Source of the DNA: an uncultured Clostridia bacterium
Lineage (GTDB): Bacteria > Bacillota > Clostridia > Lachnospirales > Cellulosilyticaceae
Length of the DNA: 64,000 nt
Assembly: GCA_937981575.1 (NCBI GenBank)
Contig: CALJNR010000054.1
Span: 34,741-98,740 of the forward strand
Direction: 5' to 3'
The notes under the pieces were generated by a model. It ran no database searches. It saw only the letters and a list, made by a program, of their open reading frames with translations, and was not told the origin of the DNA. Position numbers and translations under genes: made by a program. Positions 28,062 to 36,243 of the stretch are shown here, in pieces (the stretch's first letter is position 1; each line of letters opens with the position of its first letter).

Positions 28062-28538
28062 TTATTCGTTAATAAGCTTATATTGGTTTTCAAGTTTTTC
28101 AAGAATAAGATCATTGGCTCCAGTGTGCTCTTTAAAGATAATAATGTTAGTAACATTTCCTTTCACTGGATAAGGAATAAAGTGTCTCACACCTTTATGA
28201 AGGACAATACCCTTATTTCCTTCTAAGTAAAAAGCTTCTATTTCATCTTCACTAAGTACACCTTTTTTAGCCACTACAATGATTTGATCTTCCCCTCCTA
28301 AAGGAATAACTGCTTCTTCGGTATCATTATGATACTCAAGCGTATCTGCAATCATCTCTCTTTGCTTGGCTTCAAGCAGGTTTACACTTATCTTTTCGAT
28401 TCCTTTAAAAACAGCAAGATTTTCCCACCATCCGAAATTCTCATCTCCACCTGCCTGAAGGTGGTAATCTGCCGATAAAATCACACCATAGTCTTTAAAG
28501 TTTTCCTCTGTCATCTTTTTTACTTTTAAATCTTTCAT
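28062..28538 (-). CDS. Ureidoglycolate-lyase-family cupin
   Basis: A 158-residue cupin resembling AllA (ureidoglycolate lyase/hydrolase family, PF04115). Matching stretches are MTEENFKDYGVIL at the N-terminus, LEYHNDTEEAVIPLGGEDQIIVV in the middle and IEAFYLEGNKGIVLHKGVRHFIPYPV near the end. No other purine or allantoin genes occur here. In this operon it more probably acts on a carbohydrate intermediate, perhaps as a lyase, epimerase or isomerase of the glycyl radical pathway. That role is inference. GAGGGGG stands 8 nt before the ATG. Confidence 0.75.
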   Translation of the reverse strand: MKDLKVKKMTEENFKDYGVILSADYHLQAGGDENFGWWENLAVFKGIEKISVNLLEAKQREMIADTLEYHNDTEEAVIPLGGEDQIIVVAKKGVLSEDEIEAFYLEGNKGIVLHKGVRHFIPYPVKGNVTNIIIFKEHTGANDLILEKLENQYKLINE

Positions 28539-28597
28539 TTCATGTCCCCCTCACCATCATTTTGAAGTATTACATCTTACAGTTTTGGTATATTGTT

Positions 28598-30133
28598 TTA
28601 TGATCTGCTACTAAGCTCATAAAGCTTTTTATAGACTGGTTCCATTGTTTTGATCATTTCTAGATATAAGGCAGCATATTCCTGATAGATCTTTGTATTT
28701 TTTTCATTAGGTTCAATACGATTCTTAGTCGTCGTAAAGGCTTTTGCAGTCTGCTCCATATTGTTATAGATACCAACGCCGTATCCAGCACATATCGCTG
28801 AACCTAATACACCAACCTCTGTTCTTGAAAGCTGAACGTAAGGAATACCTAAAACATCTGCTTTGATTTGATTAAACATCTGACTTTTGCTTCCACCGCC
28901 TATTACTCTTACTTCCTTAAACTGAAGATCCTTGAACAACTCTTTTTCAATGGATAAGTAATAGTAGTATTCATAAGCGATCGCTTCAAGCATGCTTTTA
29001 TAAAAATGTCTTCTTTCATGCCCCCAGCTGAATCCTGCCCATGTTCCCCTTACTTCATTGTTATAAGGATAATTTCGTCCTCCTAAATGGGGCACGAAAA
29101 GAAGCCCATCTGTTCCTGGCTTAATATCTTTTGCTTCTTCATTCAGCATATTATAAGCTTCTTCCAGCTCTTCCTTGGAAGGTTTGAAGATCCCATCTCT
29201 GAACCAGCGAAGACATAATCCTCCTCCTCCAATATAGGCATGGGGAAACCATAATCCCTTAGATGCTGCTTTTGGAAAAAGTAAAGTTTTATGCTTCATA
29301 TCAGGATTAAAGTGATCAACGCAACAAGCAAAAACACTAGCTGTTCCTGCCACATCTACAATAAGTCCAGGTTCTACGAGTCCAGCTCCTAAAAATCCAG
29401 CGGCCTGATCACCCATCCCAGCTACTACCGCTGTTCCTGTTGTGAGTCCGCAGGCACTTGCAACGTTCTGTGTTAATGTCCCGATAACCTTCCACGGCTC
29501 AACAATCTCCGGCATCTTTGATGGATCAATACCAAAGTTTTTTAAGAGTTTTTCTGACCACTTGGTTGTCTCGGCATCATAAAGGCCGGTGAAATGCAGA
29601 TAAGTATAATCAATAAAAGCATCTTTCCCTTTTAAACCAACCAACTTTCCTGCAACATAAGCAGCTGGCTGAATAAACTTTGCAATTTTTTCATAAGTCT
29701 TCGGTTCTTCATTTTTCCACCATAATATTTTTGCGCAGTGTGCTACAGTTGAAGGAAGCCCTGATGTTTTCATAACTTCGTCTTCAAAATTCTGTTTGAT
29801 ATACTCTACATATTTGCTGCACCTGTTATCAAGCCAAGAGTCATATCTTGTAACAGGTTCATAGTTTTGATCAATCCCTAAGATGCCCGCCATCTGTCCG
29901 TCAATGCATATTGCTTTTACATCTTTAGGCTGTATGTTTGTCTGTCTTACAATATCTTTAATCGTCTGCAGCGTCGTATCATAAAACTCTTCTGGGTTTT
30001 GTTCTACCCAGCCTGGTCTTGGATAATACAGCGTACTTTCTATATAGCTTTGTGCTAAAAGATTACCCTCTTCATCAAAAATTGCAGCCTTTGTTCCTGT
30101 CGTTCCTATATCTATTCCGATTAATGCCTTCAT
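28598..30133 (-). CDS. FGGY-family carbohydrate kinase
   Basis: A 511-residue sugar kinase with the ATP-grasping N-terminal motif GIDIGTTGTKAAIFD, IDGQMAGILGID, GMGDQAAGFLGAG and the C-terminal FGGY signature region EVRVIGGGSKSQMFNQIKADVLGIPY. It resembles xylulokinase/ribulokinase relatives but lacks the SGQMHG segment of true XylB (it has DGQMAG). Its phosphoryl acceptor is therefore probably another ketose or deoxyketose. Start at the ATG at 30133, after AGAGGTGA. In the operon it would trap the imported or dehydrated sugar as a phosphate. Confidence 0.88.
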   Translation of the reverse strand: MKALIGIDIGTTGTKAAIFDEEGNLLAQSYIESTLYYPRPGWVEQNPEEFYDTTLQTIKDIVRQTNIQPKDVKAICIDGQMAGILGIDQNYEPVTRYDSWLDNRCSKYVEYIKQNFEDEVMKTSGLPSTVAHCAKILWWKNEEPKTYEKIAKFIQPAAYVAGKLVGLKGKDAFIDYTYLHFTGLYDAETTKWSEKLLKNFGIDPSKMPEIVEPWKVIGTLTQNVASACGLTTGTAVVAGMGDQAAGFLGAGLVEPGLIVDVAGTASVFACCVDHFNPDMKHKTLLFPKAASKGLWFPHAYIGGGGLCLRWFRDGIFKPSKEELEEAYNMLNEEAKDIKPGTDGLLFVPHLGGRNYPYNNEVRGTWAGFSWGHERRHFYKSMLEAIAYEYYYYLSIEKELFKDLQFKEVRVIGGGSKSQMFNQIKADVLGIPYVQLSRTEVGVLGSAICAGYGVGIYNNMEQTAKAFTTTKNRIEPNEKNTKIYQEYAALYLEMIKTMEPVYKKLYELSSRS

Positions 30134-30168
30134 CAAATCACCTCTTTCAAAACTTTTCCATTAAGTCG

Positions 30169-31149
30169 TTAGGCCTTACTTACTTTACCAGTTTGTGACT
30201 GAGCAACAACTACGCCTAGGAGAATAGCTCCCATTAGAATGTTTTGCCACCATACATTTAAGTTCCCTTGCATGTTAAACATGTTTTGAATAAGTCCAAT
30301 GATTAAAACACCAAAGAATGTCCCTGAGAATTTACCTACGCCGCCCACAATGAGTGTGCCTCCAATAACTGTTGCAGCTATAGCTGTTAATTCCCATCCA
30401 TCACCAGCTACGGGCTGTCCTGCCCCAAGTCGTGAAGCTAAGATAACCCCTGCAAAAGCTGATAAAGCGCCACTTAGTGCATAAACTGCCATTTTAATTG
30501 CATCTACCTTAAGTCCCATCATTCTTGATGCGTCTTCATTACCCCCTACAGCGTAAACGTGCCGCCCAAATCTTGTTTTTTTCGATATTAGTATAGCCAC
30601 AATAATGGCTAATATAAACAGGATAGCAGGAATCGGAATCCCGAAAACAAAACCACGTCCAAGCTGGATAAAGCTTTCTGATGCCGAATTGGCTCCAACT
30701 GATAACTCTCCGGTTGCAATATAAGCTATGCCACGAATGGCAAGCATCGTTGCCAGTGTTGCAATAAATGGAACAATTTTTAACTTTGTCACCAATATCC
30801 CATTAATAAGTCCAAATACTATACCAATTAAAATTGGGATAATGATTGAAACTGCAACGCCGTAAGAACAAACTTTAGCTGCTACAACTCCAGCTACTGC
30901 AAGGGTTGAACCAACTGATAGGTCAATCCCTCCAATAAGTATGACAAATGTCATCCCAATGGCTACGAAGCCTAACATGCTTACCTGCCTTAACACGTTT
31001 TTAAAATTCAGTACCGTGAAAAACTGCTCATATTTAAAGGTTGCAAATAGGAATAATATGATAAACGTAATCAATGCCCCTTCATCTTTAAAAAACTTCT
31101 TAAAATCAAAAGCTTTAACTTTTCTAACTGCTAGCTCTACAATGTTCAT
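30169..31149 (-). CDS. yjfF: Sugar ABC transporter permease, YjfF-like
   Basis: A 326-residue RbsC/AraH-type permease with about eight to ten membrane segments. The family motif AIGMTFVILIGGIDLSVGS lies near residue 60. TRFGRHVYAVGGNEDASRMMGL and GWELTAIAATVIGGTLIVGGVG resemble E. coli YjfF. It is the second of two permeases, as in ytfQRT-yjfF, where the importer uses a heterodimeric channel. The spacing to ytfT is 15 nt. Importers of this type carry galactofuranose in E. coli; the substrate here may differ. Confidence 0.88.
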   Translation of the reverse strand: MNIVELAVRKVKAFDFKKFFKDEGALITFIILFLFATFKYEQFFTVLNFKNVLRQVSMLGFVAIGMTFVILIGGIDLSVGSTLAVAGVVAAKVCSYGVAVSIIIPILIGIVFGLINGILVTKLKIVPFIATLATMLAIRGIAYIATGELSVGANSASESFIQLGRGFVFGIPIPAILFILAIIVAILISKKTRFGRHVYAVGGNEDASRMMGLKVDAIKMAVYALSGALSAFAGVILASRLGAGQPVAGDGWELTAIAATVIGGTLIVGGVGKFSGTFFGVLIIGLIQNMFNMQGNLNVWWQNILMGAILLGVVVAQSQTGKVSKA

Positions 31150-31164
31150 GTTATCACCTGCTTT

Positions 31165-32127
31165 CTATTTGTTTCTGCGTGCCCAAAGCGCCAGAATGAT
31201 TACAATAGCTTTCACTACTAAAGAATAAGTGTAAGGAATATTATTCATATTTACTGCCACAGTGATAATCTGAATAATTAGCACTCCGAAAACCGTCCCG
31301 ATGACATTAGGTCTTCCCCCAGTCATCGGTGTACCGCCTACTGCAACTGCTGCAATAGCATCTAGCTCCATGAGCTTGCCTATTGCATTAGCATCTGCTG
31401 CTGATAATCGAGCTGTCTCAATAATTCCTGCAAAGCCTGCAAGGGCGGATGAGATGACATAAATTCCTATAATAACTAAGAAAGTATTGATTCCTGTCAG
31501 TCTTGATGCTCTATAGTTGTCTCCCATTGCCTGAACATAACGGCCAAAGGCCATCTTATTTGAAATAAAGTATACAACTGCAACAGCGATGATCATAATC
31601 AGTACTTGTACTGGAATATTCCCTGCAAACTTGTAAGTTCCAATAAAAGAATACGCCGGCGAATCAAAATTAAGCAGCTGTGAATCGTTTGTTACCTGAG
31701 CAATTCCTCTTATTCCAATCATCATAGGAAGTGTTACAATAATAGGCTGTATTTTAAATTTAGCAATAATAAGTCCAATAAACAGTCCGCATACTGCTGC
31801 TACGAGCAAACCTACAAGGATAGCTGGCAGAACGCCAAGTCCCAATGACTTTGCGGATATAATAGAAGATATCGCCATAACTGAGCCTACTGAAATATCA
31901 ATACCACCTGAAGCAATAACGAGTGTCATCCCTAACGCAGTTAAAAGGATTGTAGTCATCTGAATAAGAATGTTCCACATTGTGTTGATATTAGCAAAAT
32001 TCGGCGTGAATACCACGTTAAAGCTTATAAGTATTACAAGTAATACCGGCGTCGCATACTTATTAAAAAAGAGTTTCCAATCTATAGTTTGATTTGTGCT
32101 CGTCGTCATTTTTTTAGTCGCTTCCAT
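31165..32127 (-). CDS. ytfT: Sugar ABC transporter permease, YtfT-like
   Basis: A 320-residue permease of the RbsC family. It has TALGMTLVIASGGIDISVGSVMA, KIQPIIVTLPMMIGIRGIAQ and SAADANAIGKLMELDAIAAVAVGG; the ADAN-x5-LELDAI-like segment matches YtfT of E. coli. It pairs with the YjfF-like permease downstream to form the channel, and is energised by the YtfR-like ATPase encoded 17 nt upstream. Confidence 0.88.
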   Translation of the reverse strand: MEATKKMTTSTNQTIDWKLFFNKYATPVLLVILISFNVVFTPNFANINTMWNILIQMTTILLTALGMTLVIASGGIDISVGSVMAISSIISAKSLGLGVLPAILVGLLVAAVCGLFIGLIIAKFKIQPIIVTLPMMIGIRGIAQVTNDSQLLNFDSPAYSFIGTYKFAGNIPVQVLIMIIAVAVVYFISNKMAFGRYVQAMGDNYRASRLTGINTFLVIIGIYVISSALAGFAGIIETARLSAADANAIGKLMELDAIAAVAVGGTPMTGGRPNVIGTVFGVLIIQIITVAVNMNNIPYTYSLVVKAIVIILALWARRNK

Positions 32128-32144
32128 CTTTTCACCCTCTTTCT

Positions 32145-33662
32145 TTATGCAAAGGATTGATGGCCTTCAGCAATTGAGTTCATAATTGCTTCTTCACCAA
32201 TTTCTTCTGCATACAGTTCTCCAACTTTTTTACCATCTCTTATTACTGCAATTCTGTCACAAGCATGCATGAGTTCTTCGATCTCAGATGAAATCATCAG
32301 TACACTGATATTATCTGAAGCCAATTGCTCAATAAGATCAAGAATCTCTTTCTTAGCCCCTACATCAATCCCTCTTGTAGGTTCATCCAGAATAAGCAAT
32401 TCTGGATTCATGCACATCCATCTTGCTAAAATAACCTTTTGCTGATTACCCCCGCTTAAGTTTTTAACTGCCTGATTCATATGAGGCGTCTTTATCTTGA
32501 GCGCTTGTATAAATTTATTAACTATCTTTTCTTGTTCTTTTCTCGATACAATACCCATCTTAGTTAATCTAGGTAGTATAGCTAATGTGATATTTTCTTT
32601 AACTGACATATTAGGAATAATTCCCTCTATTTTTCGGTCTTCAGGGCAGAAGCCCATACCTTTTTTAATTGCATCTTTTGGCAAATTAAACTTTTCTTTT
32701 TTCCCATTAATATAAAGTTCCCCTCCCTGCGGAAGGTCTGCTCCAAAAATCAATCTTGCAAGTTCAGTCCTTCCTGAGCCCAAAAGGCCAGCAAGCCCTA
32801 ACACCTCGCCCTTTTTCACTTCAATATCAATACCTTTTACTTTAGGGTCACGAACAATATTTTTAGTAACGATTATATTTTCATTACTCATTTTATCTTT
32901 GTTGTAGCTTTTCTTTCTGGAAATAATCTGAGAAGCATCTTTTCCAATCATTTTAGAAACAAGCTCTAATTTTGTAATATCTTTGATAAGTGAATAGCCT
33001 ACTCTTTCTCCATCTTTTAAAATAGTTATAGCGTCACAGATTTCAAAAATTTCATCCAGTCTATGACTGATAAAGATAACAGAAATATTCTGCGCTTTAA
33101 GTTTTTTAATAACCTCAAATAAGACTCTTACTTCTTTATCATCCAGAGAAGATGTCGGTTCATCCATTACAACAAGTCTTGCATTAATAGAGATCGCTCT
33201 TGCAATAGAAACCATTTGCTGAATGGCCGTGCTTTGGCTGCTTAAGATACTTGTTACCTCTACATCAATCCCCATATCATCTAGAATTTCTTTCGCTCTT
33301 TTCTGCGTTGCTTTCCAGTCAATTATCCCTTTTTTCATGATTTCTCTGCCTAGAAAAATATTTTCACAAATACTGAGTTCAGGAATTAAATCTAACTCTT
33401 GATAAATGGTACTGATCCCACACTTTTGAGCTTGCAAGGTTGTATTCGTAAAAATTTGCTTGTCTTCGAAATAAATCTCTCCCTCATCCTCTATATGAAC
33501 TCCGGTAAGAACTTTAATAAGAGTAGATTTACCTGCTCCATTTTCTCCCATTAAGGCATGTACTTCACCTTTTTTAACTTCTAAGTCTACTCCTTTTAAT
33601 GCTTTTACACCTGGAAAACTTTTACTAATACTTTTCATATGCAGTAATATGCGTTCGTCCAC
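32145..33662 (-). CDS. ytfR: Sugar ABC transporter ATP-binding protein, YtfR-like
   Basis: A tandem ABC ATPase of about 505 residues. The first cassette has Walker A GENGAGKST and Walker B LVVMDEPTSSLDD; its signature is degenerate (SSQSTAIQQMVSIARA in place of LSGGQ-type). The second cassette has the usual altered Walker A (GLLGSGRTELA) and a full signature LSGGNQQKVILARW with LLILDEPTRGIDVGA. I start at the GTG at 33662, which has GGAGG 7 nt upstream; the in-frame ATG at 33680 overlaps that site. It serves the YtfT/YjfF permeases. Confidence 0.91.
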   Translation of the reverse strand: MDERILLHMKSISKSFPGVKALKGVDLEVKKGEVHALMGENGAGKSTLIKVLTGVHIEDEGEIYFEDKQIFTNTTLQAQKCGISTIYQELDLIPELSICENIFLGREIMKKGIIDWKATQKRAKEILDDMGIDVEVTSILSSQSTAIQQMVSIARAISINARLVVMDEPTSSLDDKEVRVLFEVIKKLKAQNISVIFISHRLDEIFEICDAITILKDGERVGYSLIKDITKLELVSKMIGKDASQIISRKKSYNKDKMSNENIIVTKNIVRDPKVKGIDIEVKKGEVLGLAGLLGSGRTELARLIFGADLPQGGELYINGKKEKFNLPKDAIKKGMGFCPEDRKIEGIIPNMSVKENITLAILPRLTKMGIVSRKEQEKIVNKFIQALKIKTPHMNQAVKNLSGGNQQKVILARWMCMNPELLILDEPTRGIDVGAKKEILDLIEQLASDNISVLMISSEIEELMHACDRIAVIRDGKKVGELYAEEIGEEAIMNSIAEGHQSFA

Positions 33663-33685
33663 TTTAAACCCTCCTTCCATTTATA

Positions 33686-33709
33686 AAGAGAGGACTTTCA
33701 TCCTCTCTT
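33686..33709 (-). other. Intercistronic hairpin between binding protein and ATPase genes
   Basis: A perfect 9-bp stem, AAGAGAGGA / TCCTCTCTT, with a 6-nt loop and no strong U-tract lies just after the ytfQ stop. Hairpins here commonly protect or attenuate transcripts so that the binding protein is made in excess over the membrane subunits. Confidence 0.5.
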
Positions 33710-33721
33710 GTATCATACTTT

Positions 33722-34729
33722 TTAGTATGCTGAATCTACGAATTTTTCAGCATTTTCACCTGTAAATATTCTATCTTCGTTGATGATTTTTTTCTCTACT
33801 TCATCTCCAGCTAAATGACGCTCAATAATATCAAATGCGATAGGTCCAAAGAAAGGACTACATTCGATAGATGCGAATAACTCTCCTGAGATAATACTCT
33901 TCAGAGCATCTTTTTGCCCATCGATTGAAATAACAAGAACATCTTTTCCTGGTTGCATGCCTGCTGCTTTTAATGCTTGAATAGCACCGATTGCCATTTC
34001 ATCATTATGCGCATAAACGGCAGTGATTTCTTTTCCTTTTGCTTGAATGATGTTTTCCATAACTTTTTGGCCTTCTGCTCTTGAGAAGTCTGCTGATTGT
34101 GAAGAAATGATTTTCATATCTGGATACCCTTTTAATATTTCAGCAAATCCGTTAGCACGGTCAATGGCAACTGAAGACCCTGCCGTACCAGTTAATTCTA
34201 CGATATTCGCTTTTCCGCCTGTTTTTTCAGCGAGAAGTACTGCCGCCTGCTGACCTTCCCAAATAAAGTCTGAAACAACAAGTGTTAAGTATTCGCCTTT
34301 TGCTTCTCTATCTATTAAGATAACAGGGATACCCGCGTCTTTTGCTGACTGAAGTGCTGGTGCCAAACCTTCATATTCTCTTGGAGCAAGAATGATATAA
34401 TCTACGCCTTGAGCAATTAAGTCTTCTACGTCAGATACTTGTTTAGCTGTATCACTTTGAGCATCAGTGTAAACAAGCTGAACGCCTCTTTTTTCTGCTT
34501 CACCTTTAACACTGTTTGTTTCTGCAATACGCCAAGGTCCATTGTTCTCCATTTGAGAGAAACCTACTTTGATTGTTTTAAGTGTTTTCTTTTCTGCTGA
34601 TGCATTATTTGTAGTTTCTTTTGAAGTCTCGCCAGCATTGTTATTTGTGTTTGTAGCTTTCCCAGAAGAACATCCAGCTATTGCAAATAGCATTGTTACA
34701 ATTACTAACATTGAAAAAAACTTTTTCAT
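33722..34729 (-). CDS. ytfQ: Galactofuranose-type sugar-binding lipoprotein, YtfQ-like
   Basis: A 335-residue lipoprotein with signal peptide and lipobox FAIAGCSS. The mature domain begins after a Thr/Asn-rich linker and matches E. coli YtfQ over its length: VGFSQMENNGPWRIAETNS, AEKRGVQL, ILAPREYEGL, VELTGTAGSSVAIDRANGFAE and VYAHNDEMAIGAIQALKAAG. I start at the ATG at 34729 (AGGGG 6 nt upstream); earlier ATGs overlap the ribosome binding site. It is the first gene of the glycyl radical operon. A close paralogue is encoded at 35109-36077, sharing most of these segments nearly residue for residue. Confidence 0.92.
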   Translation of the reverse strand: MKKFFSMLVIVTMLFAIAGCSSGKATNTNNNAGETSKETTNNASAEKKTLKTIKVGFSQMENNGPWRIAETNSVKGEAEKRGVQLVYTDAQSDTAKQVSDVEDLIAQGVDYIILAPREYEGLAPALQSAKDAGIPVILIDREAKGEYLTLVVSDFIWEGQQAAVLLAEKTGGKANIVELTGTAGSSVAIDRANGFAEILKGYPDMKIISSQSADFSRAEGQKVMENIIQAKGKEITAVYAHNDEMAIGAIQALKAAGMQPGKDVLVISIDGQKDALKSIISGELFASIECSPFFGPIAFDIIERHLAGDEVEKKIINEDRIFTGENAEKFVDSAY

Positions 34730-34862
34730 CATTAACCCCTCCATTTTTTTATTCAGCTTGGATAGAAATCATTTAAGATACATAAGTATCTGAAATATAA
34801 CTTAAAAAATAGGCCTATTTTTTATTAAGTTCAGTGATTTTCTAAAGCTCAGCTATGTTCTT

Positions 34863-34960
34863 ATCATACATGAGGGTTATTTTTTTGTTAATCAATTAGC
34901 TTTTGAACCTATTTAGATTTTATTTGAAGCTTCAAAAAACCTTTAAATATTTTTTGAATA
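34863..34960 (-). promoter_or_regulatory. Promoter and three-element activator module of the ytfQ-GRE operon
   Basis: In the minus-strand sense TTAACA (34886-34891) and TATGAT (34863-34868) are 17 bp apart. Upstream of the -35 box stand three TTCAAA-type elements whose C positions lie at 34905, 34926 and 34956, intervals of 21 and 30 bp. The same module, with identical intervals and a matching -35 box, precedes the kinase-gldA operon (42521-42618). This suggests one activator, probably the YesN-like protein encoded at 38030-39625. The rest of 34730-35018 shows no gene. Confidence 0.62.
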
Positions 34961-35018
34961 TCCCCGTTATTTTATAAATAGGGAACTTTTCCCTTCTGCC
35001 AAGCGGAATAAAAGCTAA

Positions 35019-35064
35019 AAAATAAGGCATAGACTTTATAAAACTAAAAGTCTATACCTTATTT
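35019..35064 (-). terminator. Terminator after the second YtfQ-like gene
   Basis: A stem of 18 bp with one mismatch (AAATAAGG..ATAGACTTT and its complement) around a 10-nt A/T-rich loop lies 45 bp beyond the stop codon of the 35109-36077 gene. T-rich sequence follows the arm. It isolates that monocistronic gene from the ytfQ operon promoter. Confidence 0.75.
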
Positions 35065-35108
35065 CTATAATTTTCCCCTATCTTTGTCTTACCCATTTAC
35101 AAGGTCAA

Positions 35109-36077
35109 CTAATAGGCTGAATCTACATATCTTATTGCATTTTCTATTGTATAAATCCTATCTTCACTAACAATGTGAGGGGCTATTTCCTCGCCTTTCT
35201 GGTGCCTTTCAATGACATCAAAGGTTACTGGTCCCATAAACGGATTACACTCTATAGAAGCATATAACTCATTGGCTATAATAGCTTTTAATGCGTCTTT
35301 TTCTCCATCTATTGAAACAATAACGACATCCTGCCCTGGGTGCATCCCTGCGGCTTTCAACGCCTGAATGGCCCCTATTGCCATTTCATCATTATGCGCA
35401 TAGACAGCCGTAATCTTTTTTTCTCTATATCTAATAATGCTCTCCATGACTCTTTTGCCATCAGCTCGGTTAAACTCTGCACTTTCAGAAGCAATGATCG
35501 TCATATTTTCATATTGATCAATGATTTCTCTAAATCCTTTTGCCCGGTCTATAGCAGCTGAAGATCCTTCCGTTCCTGTAAGTTCAACAATATAGGCTTC
35601 CTCATTTGCTGCTTCAACTAATATATTGGCAGCCTGCTGCCCCTGCCATATAAAATCTGATGCAATAAGCGTTAAATAGTCCTCCCCTGGCTCGCCTTTT
35701 GCTTTTCTATCTAAAAGAATGAGAGGAATCTTTGCTTCCTTTGCCAGCCTCAGGGCTTCCCCAAACTCCTCATAAAGTTTAGGGGCCAATATGATATAAT
35801 CTACCTTTTGATCTATCAAGTACTTTATATCATTAATTTGCTTTTCTACATCTCCCTCAGCATCCATAAAAATCAGCTCTATCCCTCTTTTTTCTGCTTC
35901 ACTTTTTATACTGTTTGTTTCTGCAATGCGCCAAGGGCTGTTATTTTCCATTTGTGAAAATCCAACTCTCATTTTCCCTTCTTCGGTCTTTTCTTCTATT
36001 TCCTGTCTTAGACTCTGGCCTCCGCATCCAGTTGTAAACAGGAAGATAACTATCAGTAAGCTGTATATTTTTCTCAT
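35109..36077 (-). CDS. YtfQ-like binding lipoprotein, probable co-sensor of the YesMN pair
   Basis: A 322-residue lipoprotein with lipobox FTTGCGG. It is a close paralogue of the transporter protein at 33722-34729, sharing VGFSQMENN, PWRIAETNS, AVYAHNDEMAIGAIQALKAAGM and the terminal VDSAY. I start at the ATG at 36077 (AGGAG 7 nt upstream) rather than an in-frame ATG ten codons earlier. It is monocistronic and divergent from a YesM-like kinase, with no permease of its own. The arrangement recalls the XylFII-LytS/YesN xylose sensor of Clostridium, in which a binding-protein paralogue presents the sugar to the kinase. The sensor role is inference. Confidence 0.88.
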   Translation of the reverse strand: MRKIYSLLIVIFLFTTGCGGQSLRQEIEEKTEEGKMRVGFSQMENNSPWRIAETNSIKSEAEKRGIELIFMDAEGDVEKQINDIKYLIDQKVDYIILAPKLYEEFGEALRLAKEAKIPLILLDRKAKGEPGEDYLTLIASDFIWQGQQAANILVEAANEEAYIVELTGTEGSSAAIDRAKGFREIIDQYENMTIIASESAEFNRADGKRVMESIIRYREKKITAVYAHNDEMAIGAIQALKAAGMHPGQDVVIVSIDGEKDALKAIIANELYASIECNPFMGPVTFDVIERHQKGEEIAPHIVSEDRIYTIENAIRYVDSAY

Positions 36078-36130
36078 TATAAACTCCTGCACTTTAATTT
36101 TACCCAACCTCCTGACTCAAAAATTCTAAT

Positions 36131-36207
36131 AATATTTTTTGAAACCTTTAGCTTTCTTTCGATTATTTTTTGAATGTATTTATATCTTATCCGTTATTGG
36201 GTATAAT
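36131..36207. promoter_or_regulatory. Divergent control region with ATTTTTTGAA repeats
   Basis: Two direct copies of ATTTTTTGAA (G positions 36141 and 36172, 31 bp apart) lie between the binding-protein gene and the kinase gene. They match the TTCAAAAAAT element of the two regulated operon promoters. For the kinase, TTTATA (36179-36184) and TATAAT (36202-36207) are 17 bp apart, so the second repeat abuts the -35 box. Autoregulation by the YesN-like protein would explain this. Confidence 0.5.
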
Positions 36208-36243
36208 TTATTCTATCATATCTAGCTTAAAGGAATGGATGCC

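Noticed and set aside
28062..28538. Allantoin degradation role for the AllA-like cupin
   Set aside because: No other purine or allantoin gene is present and the gene lies inside a sugar operon.
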